A stretch of DNA of 64,000 nt from Candidatus Obscuribacterales bacterium (GCA_019744775.1 JAIETZ010000001.1:682001-746000), one strand, 5' to 3'. Counted from the first letter of the stretch, positions 17,351-25,558 are shown. Numbers and translations: made by a program. Notes: generated from the sequence alone by a model not told the origin.

Positions 17351-18907
17351 ATGAAACTTGACTTACGGCAATACCATTGCGTACAAGACCTCCTTCCTTC
17401 CCTTGTAGTGTTTCTTGTCGCCTTGCCTCTGTGCATGGGTGTCGCCATAGCATCGGGCATGCCTCCTGCCGCTGGACTAATTGCTGGTATCATCGGTGGT
17501 ATCGCGGTAGGCATGACGTCCAGCTCACCATTTCAAGTGAGCGGTCCTACCGTCGGTCTTGCCATGATTGTCTGGGATATTGTGAATCAGCATGGAGTAG
17601 GTGCTCTAGGGCTAGTTGTGTTCTTTGCAGGGCTTTTACAACTTTGCTTTGGAGCACTTAGACTGGGACGTGTATTTCGAGCTATTTCTCCAGCTGTAGT
17701 TCAAGGAATGATCTCCGGTATAGGTCTTTTGATTTTAGTAAGTCAGTTTCATTTAATGCTTGATGATAAACCAAAAGGAAGCGGACTCGCCAATTTAATT
17801 GCTCTGCCAGAGTTGTTATTTAAAGTGCTTACTTTTAACGATGGCGTCCACGAAGCAGCTGCTTTGATTGGTCTTTTAACCATCGCAACTATTTTGATCT
17901 GGGAAAAACTACCGATCGAAAAGTTGCGCAGTGCCTTTCCGCCAACCCTACTTGCCATTATCCTTTCGACCGCTGCTGCAACAGCACTCGGACTAAATGT
18001 ACTTCGTGTACAATTGCCGGATAGTATATGGTTAGCTTTGAAGCCCCTGGAACTCTCCGCTGTCGGACAATACGGCTGGTTTTTACTGCAACAGGCACTT
18101 GTTGTAGCCCTTGTCGGAGGCGCTGAGACTCTCCTTACAGCCAATGCGCTCGACAGGATGCTGCCTGGACACAAGAGTAAATACGATCAAGAACTAATCG
18201 CCCAAGGAGTAGGTAATACTATTTGTGGTGCAATTGGTGCCTTACCCGTAGCCTCTGTCATCGTCCGCAGCTCAGTTAACGTGAAAGCCGGCGCTCAAAC
18301 TAAAGCATCCACGATTCTACATGGCGTTTGGCTCTTGCTCTTCACATTGTGCTTTCCAAAGCTGCTCAGCCTTATTCCAGCCGCCTCTCTTGCCGCCATC
18401 TTAGTTTATGCAGGTTACAAGCTTATAGATATCCGAGCGGTAAATCGAATTGCCGACCATGGGCGTTCTGAATTACTTATCTTCAGTGTTACAACACTTG
18501 CGATCTTAACAACAGATCTTCTGACTGGTGTACTTTTGGGAGTAGCAATGAGCGCGGCAAAACTTCTGTACGTGTTCTGCAAGCTTGATATCGTTAAGAC
18601 ACAAACCAACGGACGCATCACACTCCAACTGATTGGTGCTGCTACTTTTTTGAGCTTGCCAAAACTTTCTGACGTTCTCGAAAATCTGCCCTTAGATACC
18701 GAGCTTCACGTCGATTTCTCTCGCTTGGCGTACATCGATCACGCCTCGCTCGACCTTCTTATGAAATGGGAAGAGCAATACAAAAGTGAAGGAGGCACAC
18801 TTACAATCGATTGGGGTTCGCTTCAAGCGAAATTCAACTCAAAAACACCGCCTGTATCAACAGCTGAACAAGCAACGGACACATTTCCAAATGTTACTAA
18901 GGGTTAA
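17351..18907 (+). CDS. SulP family anion transporter with STAS domain
   Basis: A 518-residue inner-membrane carrier. The N-terminal 390 residues hold about 12 hydrophobic helices. They include the SulP signature region (GMPPAAGLIAGIIGG and SSSPFQVSGPTVGL) and GGAETLLTANALDRMLP. A cytoplasmic STAS domain follows (about 410-490; LHVDFSRLAYIDHASLDLL). The substrate may be bicarbonate, sulfate or another anion. It follows the HSP20 genes by 34 bases. Its stop codon lies only 11 bases from the tRNA fragment at 18918, so it is the last gene of the inner island. The tail after the STAS domain is low complexity. Confidence 0.92.
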   Translation: MKLDLRQYHCVQDLLPSLVVFLVALPLCMGVAIASGMPPAAGLIAGIIGGIAVGMTSSSPFQVSGPTVGLAMIVWDIVNQHGVGALGLVVFFAGLLQLCFGALRLGRVFRAISPAVVQGMISGIGLLILVSQFHLMLDDKPKGSGLANLIALPELLFKVLTFNDGVHEAAALIGLLTIATILIWEKLPIEKLRSAFPPTLLAIILSTAAATALGLNVLRVQLPDSIWLALKPLELSAVGQYGWFLLQQALVVALVGGAETLLTANALDRMLPGHKSKYDQELIAQGVGNTICGAIGALPVASVIVRSSVNVKAGAQTKASTILHGVWLLLFTLCFPKLLSLIPAASLAAILVYAGYKLIDIRAVNRIADHGRSELLIFSVTTLAILTTDLLTGVLLGVAMSAAKLLYVFCKLDIVKTQTNGRITLQLIGAATFLSLPKLSDVLENLPLDTELHVDFSRLAYIDHASLDLLMKWEEQYKSEGGTLTIDWGSLQAKFNSKTPPVSTAEQATDTFPNVTKG

Positions 18908-18917
18908 CTCACCCAGA

Positions 18918-18960
18918 TGGCACCCGCGAAGAGACTCGAACTCGCGACACCCTCGGCAGG
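18918..18960 (-). repeat. tRNA-Arg 3'-end fragment (attachment-site remnant)
   Basis: A 43-base copy of the 3' part of the tRNA-Arg at 28755-28830, differing at only a few positions. It starts at the encoded CCA (TGGCACCCGCG on the plus strand) and runs to the anticodon stem. The 5' half is absent. About ten bases of the tRNA downstream sequence (ctcacccaga) are also kept. This is what a site-specific integration at a tRNA 3' end leaves at the far end of the island. Confidence 0.82.
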
Positions 18961-19024
18961 ACCAAAAACACCATTGCTTCTCTCTTCATTTGCAATTCAC
19001 GCCGGCGAGTGGTAGGTTTGATGA

Positions 19025-19297
19025 ATGTCTATTTGGTTTTCATCCGATCATCACTTCGGACACGCAAACATCATCAAATATTGCGCTCGCCCATTCAATA
19101 ATACCCATGAGATGAATGTGGCGATGGAAGCTGCTTGGAACCGAGTTGTCCAGCCGGAAGATATTGTTTATTACATTGGTGATTTTGCCATGAACATGCA
19201 TTTTGTGCCGTCGTGGTCAGGCAGGTTGCACGGCAGGAAAATTCTCATTGCCGGCAACCACGATAAATGCTGGAAGAAGCTAATTGGTACGCGCTGA
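19025..19297 (+). pseudogene. Truncated calcineurin-like metallophosphoesterase
   Basis: The first 85 or so residues of a small phosphoesterase. Metal-ligand motifs are readable: SSDHHFGHANII (D8, H10), GDFAM (D53) and GNHD near 78-81. The usual family length is about 170-200 residues, so the C-terminal half with the remaining histidine ligands is missing. After GNHDKCWKK the frame ends shortly at 19297. At the same point another frame begins to encode an unrelated protein end. It looks like a deletion junction. Confidence 0.75.
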
Positions 19298-19520
19298 GGC
19301 GGAAGAAAAGCAACCAGAATTCTTTGCCATTCAAGTAAAGGAAAAGTTTGGCGGACTCCGCTTCTATCTAAGTGGAACCACAAAGGAAATGCTGGATGCA
19401 ACTCAGGAAGCGCAAAGATGCAGTTATGAGATCTGCGAAAAATGTGGGGCTGCGGGTTGCCTGCGCGAAGGCAATTGGTTGAGAGTGTTATGTGATAGCT
19501 GTACCGGGAAAGCTGCGTAA
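19284..19520 (+). pseudogene. C-terminal fragment of a zinc-ribbon protein of phage type
   Basis: From about residue 10 the frame reads FFAIQVKEKFGGLRFYLSG...CSYEICEKCGAAGCLREGNWLRVLCDSC. This is the C-terminus of a protein family common in phages and islands, with two CxxC pairs that probably bind zinc. The N-terminal part is missing and the reading runs straight on from the truncated phosphoesterase in another frame. The two together look like the scar of one deletion. Confidence 0.6.
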
Positions 19521-19553
19521 ATGAATTGAATCGAGTAACGGAGCAACTCAATT

Positions 19554-20483
19554 CTACTTTAGCTTCTTCTGCTTTCTAATTTTTACAATCCTACCACTAC
19601 CACCGGTGCCACCATTTCCGCTGTCGCCACCAATGCCACTCAGCTTGGAAGCATTGCCACCTGGACCGCTATCGCCTCCGGCACCGCCGGGGATATGGCA
19701 AGAACCGTTTGCTCCATTCCCCCCATCGCCACCGCTCCCTCCATGCCCTCCTGGTTCATTTGCATCTCCGCCGGGACCACCTTTCCCACCAGTCTGTCCA
19801 GCACTGAAAGCATTACCGCCGGTGCCACCTTTTCCGCCTTTGGTACCTCCTAGTCCGCCTGGTCCGCCTTTTCCTGGCACCATCGTTGGGGTACCTGGTC
19901 CGCCATTACCTCCTGGTCCTCCTCTCAAGAACCCTCCACCACCTCTGCCACCATTTTGTCCAGGACAACCATCCCCACCACGGCCTCCTTCTCCCATTCG
20001 GGCAGGATGTGGATATGGGCTATAAACCAGTTTGTTGCCAACTCGAGCGTAATTGTCGAGGACCCAGTCGTTACCAACCGGCTTGAACTCGATCAGGGTG
20101 CGTTCCGGCGTACTCAATGGCGACTGAGCATAAACTAGTTGTCTGGTACGTTTATCTGCTTTTGTGAAAACCAAATAGGGGGCGTTGTCCGGGGACAAAG
20201 TCTTCTTTAATTCACCGATAGTGAAGGCGACTTGCATAGGTGTGGAATATACAGGAAACGTTTTCGATGTGCACAAACAAGTGATGTCAGACGTCATCAT
20301 CCAAATTGGCACTTCGTTTAGCGACCCATCTGTAACAAGATGTGGAGCTACTTCCGCCTCTTCGGCGAAGAACCTGACCACACATGGAAATAATTTTGCT
20401 TCCGCTCTCAGGCTGAAAAATGCGGACGTTAGTATCAATCCCAAAACAATAATCAAAAAACGTTTTTCATCAATAAGGAACAT
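19554..20483 (-). CDS. Secreted glycine-rich repeat protein (large)
   Basis: A 309-residue protein with a signal peptide (about residues 8-29, ending RAEA). A unique domain follows (30-160). The C-terminal 140 residues are almost all GGxGGxGG repeats with interspersed D, N and P (for example GGKGGPGGDANEPGGHGG), ending in a basic tail (KIRKQKKLK). Gly-rich tracts of this kind make flexible extracellular or surface structures. It is the last gene of a minus-strand run that starts with the antitoxin-toxin pair, 21 bases after its smaller relative. Exact function unknown. Confidence 0.7.
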   Translation of the reverse strand: MFLIDEKRFLIIVLGLILTSAFFSLRAEAKLFPCVVRFFAEEAEVAPHLVTDGSLNEVPIWMMTSDITCLCTSKTFPVYSTPMQVAFTIGELKKTLSPDNAPYLVFTKADKRTRQLVYAQSPLSTPERTLIEFKPVGNDWVLDNYARVGNKLVYSPYPHPARMGEGGRGGDGCPGQNGGRGGGGFLRGGPGGNGGPGTPTMVPGKGGPGGLGGTKGGKGGTGGNAFSAGQTGGKGGPGGDANEPGGHGGSGGDGGNGANGSCHIPGGAGGDSGPGGNASKLSGIGGDSGNGGTGGSGRIVKIRKQKKLK

Positions 20484-20504
20484 GAGAAGTAGTTATTCCT
20501 CTGA

Positions 20505-21125
20505 TCACTCAATTAGAACGGCATCGCCACCGTCTCCGCCTTTTCCAGAAGAACCATTCATTAAACCACCGGTCCCGGGCTTGGCAGCATTACCACCTGC
20601 ACCACCAATGTTTTCACCGTCAATTTTGATTGTAGTTTCTGAAATACCCGTTTGTGAGGTTTTCTTTGACTTACTGAGTAAGACATCTCCGCGCTTTACA
20701 TGAACAGCTTTGCCGCCATTACCTGGTTGTGCGCCTTCGCCTCCAGAACCGCCTATGTTTCGTCCAGAAATTTGAATAGTCAATCGCTGGCTGTCTTGGT
20801 CCGATAGGGGAGTCATATAGTCAGCCCTTCGCACTGCTTTCGAGCTTACGTCGGACTGATCGGATGAGCTTGTGGCGACGCGTGACGAGGCTAGTGGTAT
20901 CACATTATTTATTATGGTCGGATTGGCTGATTGTGTTACCGTAACGGCAGGAGTTTCTTTTGCTCCAATTGATGGACACACAAACTTGATCCAGGATTGT
21001 GTTTCAGCCGGATGAGTAAAGAGAAAACTACCTAAAGCAACAAATGCGGTTAGCACAAATCCAAGCAATCCTTGTTTGACTAACTTGTTACTGTTGCTGC
21101 TGGTCTTTTTCTTATTCTTGTTCAT
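20505..21125 (-). CDS. Membrane-anchored glycine-rich protein (small)
   Basis: 206 residues from the ATG at 21125, preceded by AGAGGA at a normal distance; an upstream in-frame start is less likely. A basic N-terminus is followed by one membrane helix (about 20-37). The middle is Ser/Thr/Val-rich. Two parallel modules follow, each of the form TIxIxGxNIGGxGGxxAxPGxGG. The C-terminus is GGDGGDAVLIE. It begins 43 bases after the RES toxin gene and precedes the 309-residue Gly-rich gene. The shared motif makes the two Gly-rich proteins a likely functional pair. No family recognised. Confidence 0.65.
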   Translation of the reverse strand: MNKNKKKTSSNSNKLVKQGLLGFVLTAFVALGSFLFTHPAETQSWIKFVCPSIGAKETPAVTVTQSANPTIINNVIPLASSRVATSSSDQSDVSSKAVRRADYMTPLSDQDSQRLTIQISGRNIGGSGGEGAQPGNGGKAVHVKRGDVLLSKSKKTSQTGISETTIKIDGENIGGAGGNAAKPGTGGLMNGSSGKGGDGGDAVLIE

Positions 21126-21168
21126 ATTGATCCTCTTGCTTATGGCTGGCAAAATTTGAGGCAAGCCA

Positions 21169-21753
21169 CTACGGTATTCGTCTCCAAAGTTTGCTGTTTC
21201 GATCTAATATCTCGACAAAGCTTGTCCCTTTTAGCAGTCCGGTCCAGATTACTAGGTTGACTTGACCGACAACTTGAGCAGAGGGAAATCTGATTGCTTG
21301 AAAGCGGTCTGTTGCAAAGGCAGCTTCGGCAAGCAAATGAGTAGGAACCACATCGCTGTTCAACATTTGCATTTGCCAGGATGAAGTTAACTCCGTCAAA
21401 TCGGTACCAAGGAGTTGCTGAATGTTCTGCTGTGTAATGTCTAGAACATTTTCCAGGCTCACTTGAATCGGCAAAGCTACCAATGGGGACAGAGTTGATT
21501 CATTGGTTATTGTCGAAAACAGTCCTCTAGCCTCAGAAAGCGCAGTCTGCTCGGTTTCTGAAACATATAGGCAATCGGGTCCACCTGGCGGCGTGTATCT
21601 CTGCCCCTTCTCTCTCGCTCCTCCAGACCAAAGTGCATTCGGTGGATTCCTGCTCATAAGCGCGTCAAAATTAACCGCACGAAAAACCATGCCAGTAATC
21701 GACTGGATGGGAAGTGATTGCAGAACATCGGAAAGGATTTGTGGGGAATGCAT
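21169..21753 (-). CDS. RES-domain toxin
   Basis: A 194-residue RES-family protein. Diagnostic residues are in order: VFRAV (R25), WSGGAREKGQRYTPPGG (R52, Y53), then LYVSETEQTALSEA (Y63, E74). Characterised RES toxins degrade NAD+ and are held in check by an Xre/MbcA/ParS antitoxin. Its ATG follows the antitoxin TAA directly (TAAATG), so translation is probably coupled. The usual length is about 150-230 residues, so it looks complete. The NAD-degrading activity is inferred from the family. Confidence 0.85.
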   Translation of the reverse strand: MHSPQILSDVLQSLPIQSITGMVFRAVNFDALMSRNPPNALWSGGAREKGQRYTPPGGPDCLYVSETEQTALSEARGLFSTITNESTLSPLVALPIQVSLENVLDITQQNIQQLLGTDLTELTSSWQMQMLNSDVVPTHLLAEAAFATDRFQAIRFPSAQVVGQVNLVIWTGLLKGTSFVEILDRNSKLWRRIP

Positions 21754-22494
21754 TTACCTTGGTTGTCCCAATAAAGCATCCTCTACGATGTCGGCGAGCA
21801 ACTCAAGTTTGCCCTTTTGTAAAAATTCAACCGGACAAGTCTTATCAAAATGCGGATTAGGCGTATTGAGCCACGAACGCAATGATTTCACTGAACCCGT
21901 AGCGCGCGTTATTCCAGAAGCAATTCGTTCAAAGTGAAATAGTCCGGATTGAATCGATTGCGAATCAGGAGTCTTATGAATAGCTTGCGGTGTTTTGCCA
22001 ATGCATCTAGCGATATCGGCCATTGTGATACCAAAAGTCTTACTGATCAATTCCGCGTCGAGACGACCACTAGTGTCATTGCGTAACTCTTGAATCATCG
22101 GTACAAGTATTTTGTTCACCGGCTGCGAATCAAAATCGCGCATGAGTTTAAAAATGCGCCAAAGCAATTCGTTGGCATCAATAGGGGTTCTCACAAAGTC
22201 AATGCGAATATCATGGGTCTGTTCCAGATCTTCAATTGGAGCACTGCCGAGAAATATTACTGGACCTGACCAATGTTGGCTCCTCATTTGTCTCAAGAGC
22301 TCAAAGCCAGATAGGTTAGGCAACTCAACGTCTAGAACGACCAGGTCTGGTTGTTTGGTTGCGAAAGAGGCGTGCCACTGCTCTATAGACTGGGCCCGAT
22401 CAAATTCCAATCCTAGATGGTTTGACAAAGCGACCTGAACGTCCTGTCGGAGACACGCATCCGGATCAAAAACTAGAGTTCTTTGTAAGTTCAT
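21754..22494 (-). CDS. REC-domain / Xre-type (DUF2384) antitoxin fusion
   Basis: A 246-residue protein with two parts. Residues 1-120 form a response-regulator receiver: acidic FDPD (D10, D12), phosphoacceptor Asp55 in VVLDVELPNLSGFELL, Ser84, and Arg102 where Lys is normal. Residues 145-246 form an Xre/ParS-type antitoxin: an HTH (ADIARCIGKTPQAIHKTPDS), then WLNTPNPHF, CPVEFLQKGKLE and VEDALLG, the usual toxin-binding end. Antitoxins of RES systems normally lack a receiver. The next gene is the RES toxin. The receiver may tie antitoxin action to a kinase, or be a degenerate dimer module. Confidence 0.85.
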   Translation of the reverse strand: MNLQRTLVFDPDACLRQDVQVALSNHLGLEFDRAQSIEQWHASFATKQPDLVVLDVELPNLSGFELLRQMRSQHWSGPVIFLGSAPIEDLEQTHDIRIDFVRTPIDANELLWRIFKLMRDFDSQPVNKILVPMIQELRNDTSGRLDAELISKTFGITMADIARCIGKTPQAIHKTPDSQSIQSGLFHFERIASGITRATGSVKSLRSWLNTPNPHFDKTCPVEFLQKGKLELLADIVEDALLGQPR

Positions 22495-22614
22495 GCCTGT
22501 TACCCAAATAGTGAGGAGCGACGAGTTTAGATAAACCCATTATAAACCATTTATCAACCAAAAATCAACCCTCCACTCTTGCCGCATACAGACATTGACA
22601 GTTTTAGAAGTTTG

Positions 22615-22635
22615 CGTACATAATGATAATGTACG
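22615..22635. promoter_or_regulatory. Inverted repeat in the antitoxin / mobile-protein divergent region
   Basis: CGTACAT and ATGTACG flank the 7-base spacer AATGATA. It lies about 120 bases from the antitoxin start and 17 bases before the ATG at 22652. The symmetry suits an Xre-type or other operator. Confidence 0.4.
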
Positions 22636-22651
22636 AGGTTATTTAATACAT

Positions 22652-22879
22652 ATGAGACAAAAAGATCGAGATAAATTCGTAAAGTTAGCGAATCAACGCG
22701 TAAACAGGGTTATTAAAGGACTGCAGTTGATCGGCAACCTGGCAAACAGGTCCAACTACTCCTATACAGAAGAGGACATAAGGCAAATCTTTCAGACCCT
22801 GAAAGCTGAAATGAAACGCTCCGAAGATCGCTTCCTGGCTATGAACGCAAGGGAAACAGAACGATTTCGCCTGGAATAG
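22652..22879 (+). CDS. Small conserved mobile-element protein
   Basis: 75 residues from the ATG at 22652. The core RVNRVIKGLQLIGNLANRS plus NYSYTEEDIRQIF matches a small family common in conjugative and integrative elements (LIGNLSNRSNYxYT). It is helical and lacks membrane segments. Its biochemical role is not known to me. It supports the view that this block derives from a mobile element. Confidence 0.65.
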   Translation: MRQKDRDKFVKLANQRVNRVIKGLQLIGNLANRSNYSYTEEDIRQIFQTLKAEMKRSEDRFLAMNARETERFRLE

Positions 22880-23274
22880 GCAAAATCGAGCACACCGTCT
22901 CGCATCGGGACTGGAATAACAACTAACATTAATCGAAGGGTGACAGAGATCGCGTGCCACTTCGTTTGCGTTCGGTCATGCCTGCTCAAATTCATTGTTG
23001 AGCAGGCATGACGTCCTTGCCAGGGAACATCTGAAAAATGGCATCGTCATTTACCGTCTAAGTACGTCAACTCAATCCGCGGCAGCGTGAATCATCCCAG
23101 AAAGTAACAGATTCAAAGCCAGATTGGAAAAAGAGCTAAGCAAATGGAAAGCAGTGTCAGCTAGTCCCGGTAATCCAACACATCTGGCTGATTTAAGTAT
23201 GAACGTTGATGGTTTTCCCAACAGAAGCGTTCTTTATTGATCACTAACCTATTTTTTAAATTGGAGTACAAACT
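22880..23274. other. Intergenic region with a long hairpin
   Basis: 395 bases without a convincing gene. The clear structure is the 14-base inverted repeat at 22976-23011. The rest may be decayed coding sequence, but no family is readable. Confidence 0.45.
22976..23011. repeat. Perfect 14-base inverted repeat
   Basis: TCATGCCTGCTCAA and TTGAGCAGGCATGA with the 8-base loop ATTCATTG. No T-run follows, so it is not a typical terminator. A recombination or protein-binding site of the element is possible. Confidence 0.65.
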
Positions 23275-23892
23275 ATGAAAACCGCACTTGCAGCGGCCGA
23301 TGCCCCTGAGACACTAATGGCTTCAATCAAAGCTGAAGATGAAAAAGAAATCCCTGATTACAAGCGTCTGGAAAAGCTTGTCGGCAACTTTGTTGAAACT
23401 GCCGACCCGGATACTTATTGCATCGACTTTTATGTCGCCGAGGCAATGTACATCCTTACCAGAGCTTACATCTTAAATAATGAACAAGGCAAAGCAAAAA
23501 CAACTCTTGCCCAGCTCTACGACTTTGTTCGAAACGCCGAGTCAGAAAACAGTCCGCAGGCAACTTACCTCTATCACTTGTTCGATCAGCTTCACGACTA
23601 CTCGGGGCTAATTGAATACTGTGATTACTTGTTGCCGGTTGTTGAGAAATACTACGCCACCGAGATCAAGGAACGTGGTGGTGTCATCTACAAAATCGGC
23701 ATGCCGCCACATCAGAAGGAGCGACTCCGGGCTGATGTACTCACCGCCGATTTGGAAATAATGAAGGAACGCATTGCACGTTTTCGGAATAAGGCACAAC
23801 AAGCCATCAACGAAATACAAGCTGCCGAAAATTTGATCCGCGGCTGCACCATACCAAGCACATCTCTTACTAAAGAGAAGACTGCCATTTAA
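23275..23892 (+). CDS. Helical protein of unknown function in the island
   Basis: A 205-residue soluble protein with GGAG eight bases before the ATG. It is predicted all-helical and TPR-like in parts (YVAEAMYILTRAYILNNEQGKAK and LYHLFDQLHDYSGLIEYCDYLL), and a long C-terminal helix could be a coiled coil. No catalytic motif is visible. It is followed by a hairpin and the excisionase-like gene on the same strand. Family not recognised. Confidence 0.6.
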   Translation: MKTALAAADAPETLMASIKAEDEKEIPDYKRLEKLVGNFVETADPDTYCIDFYVAEAMYILTRAYILNNEQGKAKTTLAQLYDFVRNAESENSPQATYLYHLFDQLHDYSGLIEYCDYLLPVVEKYYATEIKERGGVIYKIGMPPHQKERLRADVLTADLEIMKERIARFRNKAQQAINEIQAAENLIRGCTIPSTSLTKEKTAI

Positions 23893-23905
23893 TTACTTAT
23901 TTTGC

Positions 23906-23933
23906 GTCTCCGCTGGGCTTCGCCGGCGGAGAC
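23906..23933 (+). promoter_or_regulatory. Hairpin just before the excisionase ribosome site
   Basis: GTCTCCGC and GCGGAGAC form an 8-base stem, extended by a T-G pair and GG/CC, with a GCTTCG loop. It ends where the ribosome site (AGAGGA) of the 23947 gene begins. Such a position suits an attenuator or a structure that limits translation. Confidence 0.5.
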
Positions 23934-23946
23934 AGAGGAAAACACT

Positions 23947-24195
23947 ATGTACAGAGAAAGAGCTAATGATGCTCCATCCACAGAGCTACCGTTTTATCAC
24001 AAAGAGTCCGCCGGAGTTGTTAACTCCTATTTGCTGAAGGCACCAGATGCAGCTGCTTATCTTGGAGTCAGCCTAAGCTGGCTAAAACAAAAAGGTAAAA
24101 GCATCCCCTACGTCAGGATTGGGATCAAAAACAAAAGATGGCGCATTCAAGATCTTGACGCCTTCATTGCGAAGAACGTTCGTAACGCACAATAA
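23947..24195 (+). CDS. Excisionase-type helix-turn-helix protein
   Basis: 82 residues from the ATG at 23947, preceded by AGAGGA. The C-terminal two thirds are a winged HTH of the excisionase/MerR-like class: LLKAPDAAAYLGVSLSWLKQ, then VRIGIKNKRWRIQDLDAFI. Such small proteins direct excision or control element genes. No integrase partner remains nearby. It fits the remains of an integrative element next to the tRNA-Arg. Confidence 0.8.
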   Translation: MYRERANDAPSTELPFYHKESAGVVNSYLLKAPDAAAYLGVSLSWLKQKGKSIPYVRIGIKNKRWRIQDLDAFIAKNVRNAQ

Positions 24196-24454
24196 GCAGG
24201 AGAGGGCTTTTCAATCGAATTCAAGCAGGGTTACAAAAGCACTCATCGAAAAGTTGAAGGCTTTGATATCACTTCCTCCACTTTCACCGCAAAACTCTGT
24301 CAACCGATAAGGCAACACAGACTTTCTGTCTATGCCTGTGCACTCTTCTTATCAATTTCCCGTTTGTCAATTTGTCGAGCAGTATTTATGATAATAGGCA
24401 GCTTTGTACATGTAGAATCGTACAGTGAAGCGAAAAACAATCCAAGAGGAAAAA

Positions 24455-24958
24455 ATGTCAGACGATGATCGATTTGACGAAGATAAACAAGATGGAGACG
24501 AAGCTGGATACAGCCTCCCGAACACCTTCAAATCTGCTAACACCAACTCTCAGTGGCATCTGACTCCAAAACAACTCCTGAGAATATTTGGAGTCGTTAT
24601 CTTCGCTACACTATTTGTGATCTCGCTTCCTTTCCTGTATTTTGGGGGACAGATTTTTTGGGAGTACAATCGTCAGCATATTGCTCCTATTCCATTCGAC
24701 CGACAAACCTGGCTCAAATCGGGATCCACGAGCAGCATGCGTCAAAGAATGATCAACGATCTTACTGAAAAGTACAGACTTGAAGGACTGAGCAAGGAAC
24801 AAGTCGTTGAGCTATTGGGTCCCTATCAAAAATTCGGCAATAGTGCCGACTGGGGCGATATGGTTTACCCTATCGGGTCATTTGGAATGGATACGATGTG
24901 GCTTTCCATTTGGCTTCACGAAAACAAAGTTGACAAGCACCGGATTCAACCAGATTAA
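24455..24958 (+). CDS. Single-pass membrane protein, unknown
   Basis: 167 residues from the ATG at 24455, which has AGAGGA just upstream; an earlier in-frame GTG at 24425 is less likely. The first 30 residues are acidic. One membrane helix (about 48-66, FGVVIFATLFVISLPFLYF) is followed by an extracytoplasmic domain. It contains RMINDLTEKYRLEGLSKEQVVELLG, a pattern seen in small lipoprotein-like domains that bind partner proteins, and ends with MVYPIGSFGMDTMWLSIWL. Role unknown. Confidence 0.6.
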   Translation: MSDDDRFDEDKQDGDEAGYSLPNTFKSANTNSQWHLTPKQLLRIFGVVIFATLFVISLPFLYFGGQIFWEYNRQHIAPIPFDRQTWLKSGSTSSMRQRMINDLTEKYRLEGLSKEQVVELLGPYQKFGNSADWGDMVYPIGSFGMDTMWLSIWLHENKVDKHRIQPD

Positions 24959-25134
24959 TTGAAGCACCTTTTACCCAAAACGATAATGCGCCGTGCCATT
25001 GATAGTTAATTCTGAGAGCGACAGATGAATCCAGGAACCGTTCGTATCGGACTGCGTGCGAAACCAACATTTTCCCACTGAAAAATCCTGAAGAATCGGT
25101 AAAAGTAATATAGTAAGCAAGAAAGGGTGCATTG

Positions 25135-25437
25135 GTGTTAGAGAAATTCCCGATTACTGCCGCATTTGTTTTGCTGTTTCTGATTGCAAACTCGTTTTGT
25201 GCTTGTTGTGGACCGGGTAGCATTATTCTCTTTTGGTTTTCGCATCTCCTTCTGTTCTTCGTTGCTCTAATAACGATACCGATTGATATAACAATGCATA
25301 AGCGAAAACGAAGTGATGATACCACAGCCCAACAACAACGCCCGTTCAATCCTGTTTGGATTTTAATTTGCTTCTTAAGTGTCCCCACGTTGATTATATA
25401 TTTGCAAGTGGTTATAGCATTTTTGGCAAGAAAGTAA
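25135..25437 (+). CDS. Small membrane protein, unknown
   Basis: About 100 residues starting at a GTG (25135) or at the TTG one codon earlier, behind a weak AAAGGG. Two or three hydrophobic segments (about 6-27, 29-50 and 73-96) surround a basic cytoplasmic loop (HKRKRSD). It has an unusual NSFCACCG. No family recognised. Confidence 0.45.
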   Translation: MLEKFPITAAFVLLFLIANSFCACCGPGSIILFWFSHLLLFFVALITIPIDITMHKRKRSDDTTAQQQRPFNPVWILICFLSVPTLIIYLQVVIAFLARK

Positions 25438-25558
25438 CGTTACGGCCCAAAATCCAGCGAAGGCAAGCAAACCTTGCTCCATAACATTTGCGACCTGGCA
25501 AGTTGTGAGATACTTGATATAAAAGATCAGCACAATTTCCAAAGGATCAGAGTCCAAA

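Noticed and set aside
18786-19115. A plus-strand frame of about 109 codons running over the tRNA fragment
   Set aside because: It overlaps the end of the SulP gene and the tRNA remnant in another frame. Its WHPRRDSNSRHP-like stretch is the typical product of reading antisense tRNA as protein.
19606-20025. A long proline-rich frame opposite the glycine-rich gene
   Set aside because: It is the antisense image of the GGxGG repeats. The gene on the minus strand has a signal peptide and a plausible place in a gene run; this frame has neither.
19554-20100. A CRISPR-like or tandem DNA repeat
   Set aside because: The regularity is coding (GGN-rich codons). Unit length and spacing vary, and there are no spacers.
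22615-22635. A Fur box
   Set aside because: The CATAAT-GATAAT hexamers look Fur-like, but a third unit is missing and nothing around is iron-related. The inverted repeat reading explains the sequence as well.
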